A stretch of 64,000 nt of DNA from JBCCXZ01 sp965228005 (GCA_965228005.1 CBDDGV010000004.1:248001-312000), one strand, 5' to 3'. Counted from the first letter of the stretch, positions 43,826 through 53,836 are shown. A program made the numbers and translations. Notes: a model not told the origin generated them from the letters alone.

Positions 43826-46800
43826 CTAGGCCTTCCTGCGGAGCCCCAACCCGCAGGCGAGGAGCAGAAACGCCAGGGCGCTGTTCGGCTCGGGCACGAC
43901 CGCCGATGCCGAGAGCGGCGCCTCCCCAGCGCCGAAGTTGCTCTCCCAACCGTCGAGAGAAGCCCCCAGCCGTTGGCCCGCCAGCGCGTCTGCCACGTCG
44001 ACGTCGCCGTCGCCGTCGAAGTCGCCGAGCAGACCGGCGGTGAGCACCACGTCGTTGCCGTCGCCGCCCGCGTAGTCGATCAGCAGGTTTACGCCGCCGA
44101 AGCTGCCCACCGATGCCCCGTTCGGGAGCCCCGCGAACGAACCGGTGAGCGACCCTTCGACATCGATGATCTCGAACGAGTCGCCCGGGGTGAGACTCAG
44201 CCCGCTCGCGTCGACGATCAAATCTCCGTCGAGCGACACGTCGCCCTGCGCCGCAATCGCGTCGAAATCTCCGACGCCGTTCAGATCAATCCCCAGGCCT
44301 CCGAGCGCACTGAGCGTGAGTCCGTCGGTGAAGTTCACCGTGCCGACGACCTCGATCGAGCCGTTGTTTACCACCGGTCCGGCGATGGTGGAGTCGATCG
44401 CCACAAGGTCGCCGTTGTTGGTGAGGCCTGCGCCCGCGTCGTCGGCGTCGAAGTCGATCTCGGTCGTCTTCGAGACCACCAGCAGGCCGTCGTTCACCGC
44501 GTCGGCCGCGCTCAACCCGCCGCGGAGGATGTTCACGTCGGCCCCGGCTTCCACCGTGAGCGTGTTGTTGGGGACGCCCAAGGCCTGCTGAGAGTCGAGC
44601 ACCACCGAGTCGCTCAAGAGGCCCGCTACGCCCACGGTGAGCGATTGGGCCGTGAGGTTCAGCGTGCCCGCGTCCCAGTCGAGGTCCGAAAGGTCGGCGG
44701 TGGCGCCGACGCTGAAGGAGGCCGAGGCGGCGTTCAGACGCAGCGGCGAGGTGAGCGTCGCGTCGCCCACGACTTCCAGGTGCTGGTTGGCCGCGAGCGT
44801 CGGCTGGGCAGCGCCGGCGAAGATGTCGGCCAGCGCCGGAGAGTCGAGCGTTTCGTTCCCCGTGAACCGCAGCGTGCCGGAGTTGAACTGCAAGTCGCCC
44901 ACGGTCGCCAGGTCGAGCGTCTCCAGCGAGATCGTGCCGCCGGCGAGCGTGGCGGTACCGAGCCAGACCCTCAGCGTGTTGGTCACGTTCACCACGCCGC
45001 CCGGCTGGACGAGGAGCGAGCTCGCGGCCCCCGCTCCGCCGGCGTCGCCGCCGACGAAGAGCGAAGCGCCGTTGTTCCAGGTCGACGGGTTCGCCGTGTT
45101 GCTGCCGACGGTCACGGTGCTGACGGCTCCTGGGTCGCGGCCGATGTTGCCGTTGCCGGTGTTGCTGACCGTGCCGCCGTTTTCGATGAACAGCACCCCG
45201 TCGTTGGTACGCCCGACCGTGAGGAAGGTTGCGGAGGAGATCATCGAGCCGGCCCCGTTGACTACGGCTACGGCACTGCCGTTGCTGGTGCCGCCGATCT
45301 CGATGGAGCCCGCGGTGTTCTCCAGGACGCCGCCGCCAGAGATGTTCAGCCTGCCGAACGAGTCGTCGCCGACTACGACGAAGCCGTCGGCCGACACGCG
45401 CGAAGGCGTGCCCTGGCCGTCCTGCCCGTCGATGATCAACTGCCCCACGCCGGCGGTCGAGCCATCGGCGACCAGCAGGTCGTGGGCGATCACCTGGCCG
45501 CCGTTGGTAACGCTCAGCAGCGAGCGCGAGCCGTTCACGTCGGCCCCGCCGCCCCTCCCGACGCTGATGCGTGTGCTCGTCGCTCCCGGCGTGCCGCGGT
45601 GGTCCCAGGTTGAACCTTCGCCGTCGACCGAGACAAACGCCCCGTCTGCCGATGTGCCGAAGCCAATGGTCGAGGACGAGGTGTTGTTCGTGCCGCTGGT
45701 CAGCACCGCCCCGTTGGTGATGTTGACGCCGCCGCGTCGGTTGAAGCCGGCGGTGACGGCGCCGCTGAGCTCCATCGTGGTGCCCGATCCGCTCAGGTTC
45801 ACCTGCGCCACGTCGGAGCCGCTCTCGTCGCCGACGCGCAGCCCGCTGGCCTCGACCCGGGCGCCGGTGCTCACGGCCAGCACGCCCCGGCCGTTGCCGC
45901 CCACGATCAGCGGGCTCGAGCCGTTGGCGTCGGCGTCCAGCAGCGTGCCGGCGCCGGAGACGTTCACCTCGCCGTCGCCGTCGCTGCCCCCGCCGTTGCC
46001 GCTGCCGATGATCATGCCGTTGGAGGTGATCCGCCCGCCGTTGAGCAGGTTTACCACGCCGACGCCGCCGTTCTCGTTGGCGGTGCCGCCGATCTCGTTC
46101 TCCGCGGTGGTGATGTTGAGCGTCGAGGGCGTGCCGCCCGCCGAGCCGCTAATCGTGATCAGCCCGGCCCCTTGGCCGTCGTTGTCGACGTCGCTGTCGG
46201 CGACCGCCAGGATCGCCGCCTGAACGAAGCCGCCGTTGGTGATGCTGAGCGTGCCGAAGCCCTCGTTGCCGACCCGCAGGCCGGCGCCTGCGATGAGCCG
46301 CGAGCCCATCCCGTCGACCAGGCCGTCGCCGTCGGCGCCGTCCGACTCGCCGAAGACCACCTCGCCCGTGGCGGTGACCTCGGCCCCGGCCAGCACGTCC
46401 AGGGCGCCCCGGCCGGTTGTGCCGACGCGGACCGCTGAGCCCATCAGCGTCGAGCCGGCGCCGGTGACCGTTACGTCGTTGTCGAAGGTCGCGGCCGCGT
46501 TCTCGCCGACCCGGACCTCGCCGGTCGCCGACACGTCGCCGCCGCCGGAGACGGTGAGCGTCCCCTGGCCGAGCTCGCCCACGGTCAGGATTCCGCCGAC
46601 GGTCACGGTCGAGTCGCCCATGGCTCCGCTGCCGTCCACGGTGAGCGTGCCGGTGCCGGGGGTGGTGGTCATTCCGTCGGAAGACTCGTCTTCGCCCAGC
46701 GTCATCAGCCCCGCGGCGACAATCCTTCCCCCCGCCAGGACATCGACAACCGCGTCTCCATCTCGACCCATGATCATGTTACGCATGTTCCAAACCGAGT

Positions 46801-47692
46801 CGTCCCCGGTCACCAGGGCGTCCGCCGTGGATCCGTTCACAAGGGCCAAGAAAGCGTCGGGCGACGTCCCGAGATTGGTAACCACGCCGCCGGCGGAGAC
46901 GTTCAGCGTGCCGGAGCCCTCGACGCCGATCAGGAAGTCTTCGACCTCGATCTGCGAACCGGCCCCCGAGAGGTTGATCGTGCCCGTCGCCGCGGGCCCC
47001 ACGCCGACGCGGAAGTTGGCGGCCCCCGAGGTGTCGATCGTCTGCGCGACGCCCCCCGACTCAACGTTCAGCGTGCCCGTGCCGAGGTTCCCGACGAACA
47101 CGCCGAAGGCGTCGCCGACCGCCTCGGCCGTCACGGTCGCGCCGCTGGTGACGGTCACCACGCCCTCGGAGCCGGCGTCGTCGCCGATGTAGAGGCTGGA
47201 AGACTGGAAATCGCCGCCGGCCTCCACGGTGAGGTTGCCGAAGTTGGCGTCGCCCACGAACGCGTCGCCCGCCGCGTCGATCTCGGCCGTGTTGAGCGTC
47301 ACGCTCACCGCGTCGCCGGGGCCCGTGGCGGAAGCGTCGTCGATGAGCACTTGGCCGGAGGTGAAGAGCTCACCGCCGGGGCCGGTGAACGAGACCGTCC
47401 CGGCGGTCGCCGTGATGTCGGTCGCAAGGTCGTTGGCGCTGAGGATTACCGAGTAGGGCGCCCCGTCGAACAGGAAGAAGATGTTGTCCGAAGCGGTCGG
47501 CGCCGCCCCCGCCGGCACGGTCAGGGCCGGGTCGGTGCTCCAGAAGGTCGCGTCGGTGTAGAAGGGGAACAGCGACCCGCTGTCGTTGTCCCAGTAGAGG
47601 TCGATGGCGGAGGCCCGGCCCGCCAGCAAGCCAGCAAGCAGCAGAGCCGAGAGTCCGTACCGGTAGAGCCGACCAACGTGAGCGTAGCGCAT
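43826..47692 (-). CDS. Giant PEP-CTERM protein with T5SS/PEP-CTERM repeats and dockerin-like segment
   Basis: A 1288-residue secreted protein. Residues 1-29 are a signal peptide. From about 130 to 1000 there is a long beta-solenoid of ~25-45-residue repeats with the consensus V(G)..G.GTL.V..GG, for example GTLNVESGGVAQTIDT and GVLAVSTGARVEAS, matching the T5SS/PEP-CTERM-associated repeat. A Ca-binding dockerin-like GDFDGDGDVDVADALAG lies near residue 1218, and the C-terminus VPEPNSALAFLLL...LRRKA is a PEP-CTERM sorting signal (PEP, hydrophobic helix, basic tip). It is probably anchored in the cell envelope or exported matrix. It shares no domain with T5SS translocators. Confidence 0.92.
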   Translation of the reverse strand: MRYAHVGRLYRYGLSALLLAGLLAGRASAIDLYWDNDSGSLFPFYTDATFWSTDPALTVPAGAAPTASDNIFFLFDGAPYSVILSANDLATDITATAGTVSFTGPGGELFTSGQVLIDDASATGPGDAVSVTLNTAEIDAAGDAFVGDANFGNLTVEAGGDFQSSSLYIGDDAGSEGVVTVTSGATVTAEAVGDAFGVFVGNLGTGTLNVESGGVAQTIDTSGAANFRVGVGPAATGTINLSGAGSQIEVEDFLIGVEGSGTLNVSAGGVVTNLGTSPDAFLALVNGSTADALVTGDDSVWNMRNMIMGRDGDAVVDVLAGGRIVAAGLMTLGEDESSDGMTTTPGTGTLTVDGSGAMGDSTVTVGGILTVGELGQGTLTVSGGGDVSATGEVRVGENAAATFDNDVTVTGAGSTLMGSAVRVGTTGRGALDVLAGAEVTATGEVVFGESDGADGDGLVDGMGSRLIAGAGLRVGNEGFGTLSITNGGFVQAAILAVADSDVDNDGQGAGLITISGSAGGTPSTLNITTAENEIGGTANENGGVGVVNLLNGGRITSNGMIIGSGNGGGSDGDGEVNVSGAGTLLDADANGSSPLIVGGNGRGVLAVSTGARVEASGLRVGDESGSDVAQVNLSGSGTTMELSGAVTAGFNRRGGVNITNGAVLTSGTNNTSSSTIGFGTSADGAFVSVDGEGSTWDHRGTPGATSTRISVGRGGGADVNGSRSLLSVTNGGQVIAHDLLVADGSTAGVGQLIIDGQDGQGTPSRVSADGFVVVGDDSFGRLNISGGGVLENTAGSIEIGGTSNGSAVAVVNGAGSMISSATFLTVGRTNDGVLFIENGGTVSNTGNGNIGRDPGAVSTVTVGSNTANPSTWNNGASLFVGGDAGGAGAASSLLVQPGGVVNVTNTLRVWLGTATLAGGTISLETLDLATVGDLQFNSGTLRFTGNETLDSPALADIFAGAAQPTLAANQHLEVVGDATLTSPLRLNAASASFSVGATADLSDLDWDAGTLNLTAQSLTVGVAGLLSDSVVLDSQQALGVPNNTLTVEAGADVNILRGGLSAADAVNDGLLVVSKTTEIDFDADDAGAGLTNNGDLVAIDSTIAGPVVNNGSIEVVGTVNFTDGLTLSALGGLGIDLNGVGDFDAIAAQGDVSLDGDLIVDASGLSLTPGDSFEIIDVEGSLTGSFAGLPNGASVGSFGGVNLLIDYAGGDGNDVVLTAGLLGDFDGDGDVDVADALAGQRLGASLDGWESNFGAGEAPLSASAVVPEPNSALAFLLLACGLGLRRKA

Positions 47693-48069
47693 AGAGAGAC
47701 CCCTGGTGTTATTCGAGACTCCCGAAGGGTCGAGGCGCAGGCGAGCTTTGACCGGTGGAATCCTGGTGCAACAGCACGCTAAGCTGTGAAGCTGGGTAAT
47801 ACAAGAACAATTCGGCCCACACCAACCCGCAATGCTCTTGGCTAGGCCTCAAAGCGGACGTGCTTGTCGCCGGTTCCGGCATCGTGCGAATCCAGGCGTG
47901 TAGAACAAGCTTTCCTGCAAAGCCGACGCCGAACGGCAATGCCGGACACTGCTTATCGCACAGACCCGGCGAGGCCATAATGCACTGATGACGCACCATC
48001 CGCCTGGTACTTGCGGGCGCCCGGAGTGCGTTCACGAGCCGGGCAGCTCCTCTACTCGGGGTTGAGACG
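47693..48069. other. Divergent intergenic region without recognised elements
   Basis: A 377-bp gap between the PEP-CTERM gene (minus) and the acyl-CoA synthetase (plus). I see a weak TAATAC box around 47796 and no palindrome or repeat worth naming. Confidence 0.35.
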
Positions 48070-49617
48070 ATGGGCATGAACGACTGGCTCAGCCGGAGGC
48101 GGCAGCTAACGCCCGACCGCGAAGCCGTCTTCGACGAACACAACGGCCGGCGCTACTGCTACGCGGAGCTGGACGAGCGGGCGTCCCGTGTCGCCCACCA
48201 TCTCCGCAGCCATTTCGGTGTTGAGCCGAACGACCGCGTGGCGTGTCTCTCGACCAACCGGGTCGAGTACTTGGACCTCTACTTCGCGTGCGGCAAGCTC
48301 GGCGCGATCCTGGCGCCCCTCAACCACCGCCTGCCGGTGGGAGAAGTCGTCGCGCTGCTGGACGACTGCACCCCCAAGCTGGTGGTCTTCGAGTCAGGGT
48401 TTGCGGGTCTCGTTGACGAAACGCGGCAGATGCGGCCGGGCCTCCGGAGTTGGGCCATCGACGCGACCGGTGACGAGTCTCACCGCGAGTGCATGGCAGG
48501 CATCCTCTCGTCAGACGACTCGGCGACCAGCGAGTTCGAGCCCTACTCCGCCGCCGAGGACGAGGCGGCGATGATCCTCTTCACGTCCGGCACCACCGGC
48601 CGCGCGAAGGGGGCATTGATCACCTACCGGCAGATCCACTGGAACGCGCTGAACACAATCATCGGGCTGGGGCTCACCGAGGCCGACGCCGCCTTCCTCA
48701 ACATGCCGCTGCACCACACGGGCGGGTGGCACGTGTTGTTCACGCCCCTGATGCTGCTGGGCGGGCGGATGGTCCTCCAGCCCCGCTTCGACGCCGAGCA
48801 GTGCAACCGGCTGCTGGGCCCCGAAGGCATCACCATCCTCTTCGGCGTCCCCACCACCCTGAGGATGATGGCCGAGGCGGAGAACTTCGCGGCGGCGGAC
48901 CTGTCCGGCGTCCGCTTCGCGATCTTCGGGGGGGAGTCCTGCCCCCTGCCGCTGATCGAGACCTACGCCGCACGCGGAGTCGCCATGCGGCAGGGCTACG
49001 GGCTGACGGAAGCCGGCCCCAACTGCTTCTCGTTGCCCGCGGCCGACGCGGTCCGCAAGCAGGGGTCGATCGGCCTGCCCAACTTCTTGGTGGACGCGAG
49101 GCTGCGCGGCGAGGGCGGGTCCCCGGTCGACGCGGGAGAGGTGGGCGAGCTCCAGATGCGCGGGCCGCACGTCTTCTCGGGGTACTGGAACAACCCCGAG
49201 GCCACCCGGAAGGTCTTGAGCGACGGCTGGTTGGCAACGGGCGATCTCATGACCCGCGACGAAGAGGGCTACTACTACGTCGTCGGGCGGAAGAAGGAGA
49301 TGTACATCAGCGGCGGGGAGAACGTCTACCCGGCCCAGGTCGAACGGGTTCTGCAGCAGCACGACGCGGTGGCGCTTGCGGCTGTGATCGGGATGCCCGA
49401 CGACCAGTGGGGCGAGTGCGGCTGGGCCTTCGTGCAACTGCACCCGGACGCCCACGCCGCCGAGGCCGATTTGCAAGCCTGGTGCGAGAGCCGCCTCGCT
49501 CGTTTCCAACGCCCGGCCAGGTTCATCCTGCTTGATGAAATGCCGCTGGGCCCCTCCGGGAAGTGCGACAAACGGGCCTTGGCCGATCGCGTGAAGCCGC
49601 GCCGGGAGCAACCGTGA
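48070..49617 (+). CDS. AMP-forming acyl-CoA synthetase (ANL superfamily)
   Basis: A 515-residue enzyme. The AMP-binding signature ILFTSGTTGRAKGALITYRQ is near residues 170-190; GYGLTEAGPNCF and the hinge region TGDLMTRDEEGYYYVVGRKK are intact, and the catalytic lysine motif PLGPSGKCDKRAL is near the C-terminus. It activates a carboxylic acid as an acyl-adenylate and thioester. The specific acid is unknown; the downstream hydrolase suggests a catabolic or lipid pathway. The stop overlaps the hydrolase start (GTGA). Confidence 0.9.
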   Translation: MGMNDWLSRRRQLTPDREAVFDEHNGRRYCYAELDERASRVAHHLRSHFGVEPNDRVACLSTNRVEYLDLYFACGKLGAILAPLNHRLPVGEVVALLDDCTPKLVVFESGFAGLVDETRQMRPGLRSWAIDATGDESHRECMAGILSSDDSATSEFEPYSAAEDEAAMILFTSGTTGRAKGALITYRQIHWNALNTIIGLGLTEADAAFLNMPLHHTGGWHVLFTPLMLLGGRMVLQPRFDAEQCNRLLGPEGITILFGVPTTLRMMAEAENFAAADLSGVRFAIFGGESCPLPLIETYAARGVAMRQGYGLTEAGPNCFSLPAADAVRKQGSIGLPNFLVDARLRGEGGSPVDAGEVGELQMRGPHVFSGYWNNPEATRKVLSDGWLATGDLMTRDEEGYYYVVGRKKEMYISGGENVYPAQVERVLQQHDAVALAAVIGMPDDQWGECGWAFVQLHPDAHAAEADLQAWCESRLARFQRPARFILLDEMPLGPSGKCDKRALADRVKPRREQP

Positions 49618-50696
49618 GCGCGCCGATCCGCCACCTGCCGGGAATCGAGTCGGCGGTCGTGCAGACCGGTCGCTTACGCACGCATGTGCTCACCAGCGGC
49701 CCCGCCGACGGCGAGCCCGTGCTGTTTCTCCACGGCAACCTGGCCTCGTCGACCTTCTGGGAAGAAACCATGCTGGCGTTGCCTACGCGGTTCCGAGCCG
49801 TCGCGCCGGACCTGCGGGGCTACGGGCAGACCGACCCCTCGGCCCGCATCGACGCGACCCGGGGCATTGCGGAGTGGGTCGACGACGCTATCGCTCTGGC
49901 CGATGCGTTCGGTTGGGACCGGTTCCACGTCGTGGCTCACAGCCTGGGAGGGTGCATCACCTGGGGGCTCCTCGGTCGACACTCCCATCGGATCGCGTCG
50001 GCGGCGCTCATCGCGCCGGGCCCGCCGTGCGGCTTCGGCGGCGCGCGCGGCGCCCGCGGCGAGTTGAACCACGCCGACGGAGCGGGCTCGGGCGCCGGGC
50101 TGGCGCTCCAGTCACTCGTCGAAGCCCTGCTGGCGGGCAGCCCCGGGGAGCTTTCCGACCTGACCTCTCCGCGGGGAGTGATGAACCGGCTGTACTGGAA
50201 GCCCCCTTTCCGCCCCGCTCGCGAGGACGCTCTGGTCGCTGCGATGCTGCAGGCCCACTTGGGCCCCGATCGACTGCCCGGCGACACGCGGCAGTCGCCG
50301 CACTGGCCCGGTTTCGTCCCCGGCGTGCACGGCCCGATCAACGCCATGGCGCCGCTCTACAACCAGTGGGTGTTGCCGGAGCTTGTGAGCGCCGACCCCA
50401 AGCCGAACCTGCTGTGGGTCCACGGCGCCGACGACGCGGTGATCTGCAACAGCTCGCCGTCGGACCCGGGCGCCCAGGGCAAGCTCGGCCTGCGGAACGA
50501 CTGGCCCGGTGAGGACGAGTTCCCGCCCCAACCGCTGCTGACCCAAGTCGAGCACGCGGTGGATCAGTACGAGCGGCACGGGGGACGGGTGAAACGCTGC
50601 CCCATGGCCGATGTTGGGCACACCCCGTACCTGGAGCGTCCCGAGCAGTTCCAGCAGGAACTCTTCCGTCACCTGACGGAGAACGCCGCAACCTGA
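49614..50696 (+). CDS. Alpha/beta-hydrolase
   Basis: A 360-residue protein starting at GTG 49614, which overlaps the synthetase stop. The oxyanion motif LFLHGNLASSTFW is at residues 38-50, the nucleophile serine is in VVAHSLGGC (Ser110), and the C-terminal histidine of the triad lies in ADVGHTPYLERPEQF. It belongs to the hydrolase family with haloalkane-dehalogenase-like or epoxide-hydrolase-like members, but a serine rather than an aspartate indicates an esterase or lipase. It is coupled to the acyl-CoA synthetase and likely processes its substrate or product. Confidence 0.85.
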   Translation: MSAPIRHLPGIESAVVQTGRLRTHVLTSGPADGEPVLFLHGNLASSTFWEETMLALPTRFRAVAPDLRGYGQTDPSARIDATRGIAEWVDDAIALADAFGWDRFHVVAHSLGGCITWGLLGRHSHRIASAALIAPGPPCGFGGARGARGELNHADGAGSGAGLALQSLVEALLAGSPGELSDLTSPRGVMNRLYWKPPFRPAREDALVAAMLQAHLGPDRLPGDTRQSPHWPGFVPGVHGPINAMAPLYNQWVLPELVSADPKPNLLWVHGADDAVICNSSPSDPGAQGKLGLRNDWPGEDEFPPQPLLTQVEHAVDQYERHGGRVKRCPMADVGHTPYLERPEQFQQELFRHLTENAAT

Positions 50697-50738
50697 TGTC
50701 GCGACACGGGCAGTTCACGCGCCGCGACTAGCGCCGCC

Positions 50739-50845
50739 GACGGTCGATGGCGACATCGACGCAATTCACCGCCGCGAGGATGCTGCTGGGCGGGCCGACG
50801 AGCCGATACGCGATGACTCCTGGGGCGCCAAAGAGCTCGTGCATT
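50739..50845 (-). pseudogene. Possible remnant of a PEP-CTERM-type gene
   Basis: A 37-codon frame on the minus strand begins MHELFGAPGVIAYRLVGPPS and continues SILAAVNCVDVAID. The second PEP-CTERM gene nearby contains VIGYADVTEAGPPNSFLAAM at the same relative place. The similarity is short, and no signal peptide or C-terminal PEP motif accompanies it, so this is either a fragment of a duplicated gene or a coincidence. Confidence 0.3.
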
Positions 50846-50947
50846 CTGGTAAACTCGCCGACGGCTACATGGTTGCCGGCAGTGCGGAGCCCGGCCGCTG
50901 GCCCGTCGGCCGCTTCTTATCACCTGGATTCATCGGAGCCCATCCCT

Positions 50948-51700
50948 ATGCAGGCCTTCTTCGGCGAAGTCATCGGCACGGCGCTCTTGGTGCTGCTCGG
51001 GAACGGCGTCGTCGCGAACGTCGTCTTGCCCAAGACCAAGGGCGCCGACTCGGGGTGGATCGTGATCACTTTCGGGTGGGGGATGGCGGTCTTTGTGGCA
51101 GTGTGGTGCTCGGCGGAGATGAGCGGCGCGCACCTCAACCCGGCGGTCACGGTCGGACTTGCCTGGGCGGACCGCCTCGCCTGGTCACTCGCCCCAACCT
51201 ACATCGGAGCGCAGATGATCGGGGCGTTCCTCGGCGCGACCCTCGTGTGGGTTGTTTACCGAGACCACTACGCCGCGTGCCAAGACGGCAACGCAGTGCT
51301 GGCGACCTTCAGCACCAGCCCCGCGATCCGTCGCCTGTCCGGCAACGCCGTTTGCGAGGCGATCGGGACCTTCGTGCTGGTCTACGCCGTGCTGAGCGCC
51401 GCGGAACCAGCCTTCGAGATGCCCGGCTCCGCAGCCCAAGAGGCGCCGCGGCTCGGACTCGGCACGCTCGGTGCGTTGCCCGTGGGCTTGCTGGTGCTGG
51501 CGATCGGCCTCTCGCTCGGGGGTCCAACCGGCTACGCGATCAACCCGGCCCGCGACCTCGGGCCACGCATCGCCCACGCCGTCTTGCCGATCCCCGCGAA
51601 GCGGGACAGCGACTGGTCCTACGCTTGGATCCCGGTGGTCGGCCCGTGCCTCGGCGCGCTCGCCGCCGCCCTGTTGCACGGGGCAGTTAGCGCGGGCTGA
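50948..51700 (+). CDS. Glycerol facilitator / aquaporin (MIP family)
   Basis: A 250-residue channel with six transmembrane helices and the two half-helix NPA motifs: HLNPAVT at 64-66 and INPARDLGPR at 199-201. The aspartate after the second NPAR (NPARD) is characteristic of glycerol-conducting aquaglyceroporins rather than strict water channels. The start at ATG 50948 precedes the first helix. It is probably in the inner membrane. No glycerol kinase gene is near. Confidence 0.93.
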   Translation: MQAFFGEVIGTALLVLLGNGVVANVVLPKTKGADSGWIVITFGWGMAVFVAVWCSAEMSGAHLNPAVTVGLAWADRLAWSLAPTYIGAQMIGAFLGATLVWVVYRDHYAACQDGNAVLATFSTSPAIRRLSGNAVCEAIGTFVLVYAVLSAAEPAFEMPGSAAQEAPRLGLGTLGALPVGLLVLAIGLSLGGPTGYAINPARDLGPRIAHAVLPIPAKRDSDWSYAWIPVVGPCLGALAAALLHGAVSAG

Positions 51701-51751
51701 ACCGCCAGCCTAGGCAGCGTGTGCGAAGCGACAGTGTGGTCTACACAGCGC

Positions 51752-52612
51752 TTAGCGCTGCCGGCGCCGCGCCAGGAAACACGCCGCGAAGCCAAGCACC
51801 AGCGTGCCGGCCGCCGGCTCGGGGATGGGGTCTACCCGGGCGTTCACCACCAACCGCGAGAGGAAAGTGATCTCGAGCAGGTCGTCGCCCGGATCGAAGG
51901 CCACGTCGAACGAGCCCGTCACCAAATCCATCAAGGGCACCACGCCGCTGTCGTTGAACTCGGTGAAGTCAAACAAGTCCATCGCCGCGAGGAAGCTGTT
52001 GGGCGGGCCCGCTTCGGTGACGTCGGCGTACCCGATGACCTCGGAATCTTCGGTCACGACCAGAGACGTCCCGGGCAGCGCGGAACTATCGAGGGTCCCG
52101 GTGATTTCCGCAGAGTAGTCGAACGAGAACGTCAGCTGGTCGGTCGGGTTAAGGAACTGGGAGAAGAACAGCGTGTTCTCGCTGTCGACCTGCGCAAAGA
52201 ACACCGAGTCGGGGGTCTCGGCCGAAGCAAAGGCGTTCATCGTCAACACCAGGCTGTCGCCGATGCCGAACGAGTCTTGGTCGTAGAAGTCGACAAACGG
52301 GTCGAGGCCGTTGAGGGAAACGTCTTCCGAGGCGCTCGCCGAGCCGACGCTGCCGGGAGGGTTGTCGCCCGCCTCGCCAGCAAACGTGCTCGAGTTCGGC
52401 CCGATGTCCTCGAAGATCAGGTCGCCGACCTCGTTGGTCGTCTCGAAGGTTGCCGGAAAGGAGTTGCCGAATTCGTCGGTGATGGTCACGTCGGTGAGCG
52501 TGTACGTGACCTCCAGCGTGGCGTCGGCAATGATCTGCCCGTGGGCAGTGAGAGCGGCGCTAAGGACAAGCGCCGAGACGGCGCCGATGGCTGAGACGCG
52601 GTGCGGTTTCAT
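51752..52612 (-). CDS. PEP-CTERM secreted protein
   Basis: A 286-residue protein starting at ATG 52612 with signal peptide MKPHRVSAIGAVSALVLSAA. The body is a beta-rich domain ('DATLEVTYTLTDVTITDEFG', 'QLTFSFDYSAEITGTLDSSA') and the C-terminus PIPEPAAGTLVLGFAACFLARRRQR is the PEP motif, membrane helix and basic tip. It is processed by the exosortase system, not seen here. No enzymatic motif is seen; it may be part of the exopolysaccharide matrix. Confidence 0.88.
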   Translation of the reverse strand: MKPHRVSAIGAVSALVLSAALTAHGQIIADATLEVTYTLTDVTITDEFGNSFPATFETTNEVGDLIFEDIGPNSSTFAGEAGDNPPGSVGSASASEDVSLNGLDPFVDFYDQDSFGIGDSLVLTMNAFASAETPDSVFFAQVDSENTLFFSQFLNPTDQLTFSFDYSAEITGTLDSSALPGTSLVVTEDSEVIGYADVTEAGPPNSFLAAMDLFDFTEFNDSGVVPLMDLVTGSFDVAFDPGDDLLEITFLSRLVVNARVDPIPEPAAGTLVLGFAACFLARRRQR

Positions 52613-53059
52613 GAGGTCGACTCCGAGGCGAATGATGCCGTTCGAATGGGCGTGAATCATATGTAAGAGCCGTCGATACTAACTCCATCCCCAACCCGGT
52701 GCAAACACCTTCTCTTGAAGTGGTTTTGCGGTGTTCAAGAGTCACCGCGGGGCGGAGTCGCCAATCCCCGCGGCAGCAGCCGAAATCAAAGGCGCTAGCC
52801 ACGTTGCGACAACGGAGGGCCCGCAACACACGTGGGTTGCCCGCGCGGTACTGCCGTTTCCGACGCGGTTCTCAGCACAGGCGTCAATGCGGCGTTGCAG
52901 CGTGTTGCAAATGGTCCCCTCCAGTGATGGGCCACGGTTATGGCCTAGCCCTAGAGTAAGCCGAATCGCGGATCGCCTTTCTCACCTCAGCAACTGCGGC
53001 CTGTCGCTTGGCGGCAGCAGACTATGCCTGCGCGTGGACGCTCTCAGCTGAAAGGCGAA
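52613..53059. other. Intergenic region of 447 bp
   Basis: Lies between the PEP-CTERM start and the 3' end of the next minus-strand gene. A TATGAT-like box on the minus strand near 52660 may serve the PEP-CTERM gene. No other feature is recognised. Confidence 0.35.
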
Positions 53060-53836
53060 TCAAGAGATCGGTCTCTCCGAAACCGTGCGAGTATCAACAC
53101 GGTCGTTTGTACTCACGGCCTTGCCCCTGAGAACCGGCTCTTCGGCGAGTACCCAGACAACCAATAAGTTCGCTAGTACGAAGAGCGGCACGACGACGAG
53201 CGGAGCGATCGACATCGGAAACGATAAGATTGCAGTCGCGTCTGGTTCTCGGGTGAACACCTGAATCGGCCCCGGCAAGCCGAGTTGCAGAAGTATCGGC
53301 GCCGCCGGGACAATGACGACCGCGCCGACGGCGTTCCACTTGAGGAAAGCCGAGTCGGTTAGTCGACCCGAACGGTGCAGCCTGAGAATCCAGAACGCCG
53401 AGATCGCGAACAGAAGGTCTGGCACGCCGACCAACAGCTCAAAGTACAGCGGGAACTCCGCCCTCGCCGCGCCAACGAGCGTGCCGAGCGCTGCGAGGCG
53501 AAGCATCTGGAAGTAGATGAAGTGCTCGCGGGGCGTACTGCCCGCAGCACGACGCAGGTCCTCCCGCAATCGCGCCGAAAGAACCAATGGGCCCACGCAG
53601 GCAGCCACGGTCACCGCGGTCAGCCAGAGGCCTGGGAGGCAGCTTAGGAGTGCCCCGGACGTGTAGACCTCCCGCTGCCCTAAGTAGATCGCGAGTCCCG
53701 CGTATCCGACAACCCAAGCCAGGTAGGGGATCATGCGCACGGGCGGCAGTCTCCTCCAACCATTCCCGCGGAAACAAAGGGCAACTAAGAAGGTCAGCTC
53801 TGCTGCGAGCAATGGATAGTTCAGTGACCAGTTCAT
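53060..53836 (-). CDS. Hypothetical polytopic membrane protein
   Basis: A 258-residue protein with about seven hydrophobic segments ('YPLLAAELTFLVALCFRGNG', 'VGAVVIVPAAPILLQLGLPG'). The C-terminal 25 residues are soluble and polar. It contains no recognisable catalytic motif. It lies just before the MarR-controlled locus and is on the same strand, but 98 bases separate it from the tautomerase-like gene, and no MarR-type operator is seen next to it. Confidence 0.65.
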   Translation of the reverse strand: MNWSLNYPLLAAELTFLVALCFRGNGWRRLPPVRMIPYLAWVVGYAGLAIYLGQREVYTSGALLSCLPGLWLTAVTVAACVGPLVLSARLREDLRRAAGSTPREHFIYFQMLRLAALGTLVGAARAEFPLYFELLVGVPDLLFAISAFWILRLHRSGRLTDSAFLKWNAVGAVVIVPAAPILLQLGLPGPIQVFTREPDATAILSFPMSIAPLVVVPLFVLANLLVVWVLAEEPVLRGKAVSTNDRVDTRTVSERPIS

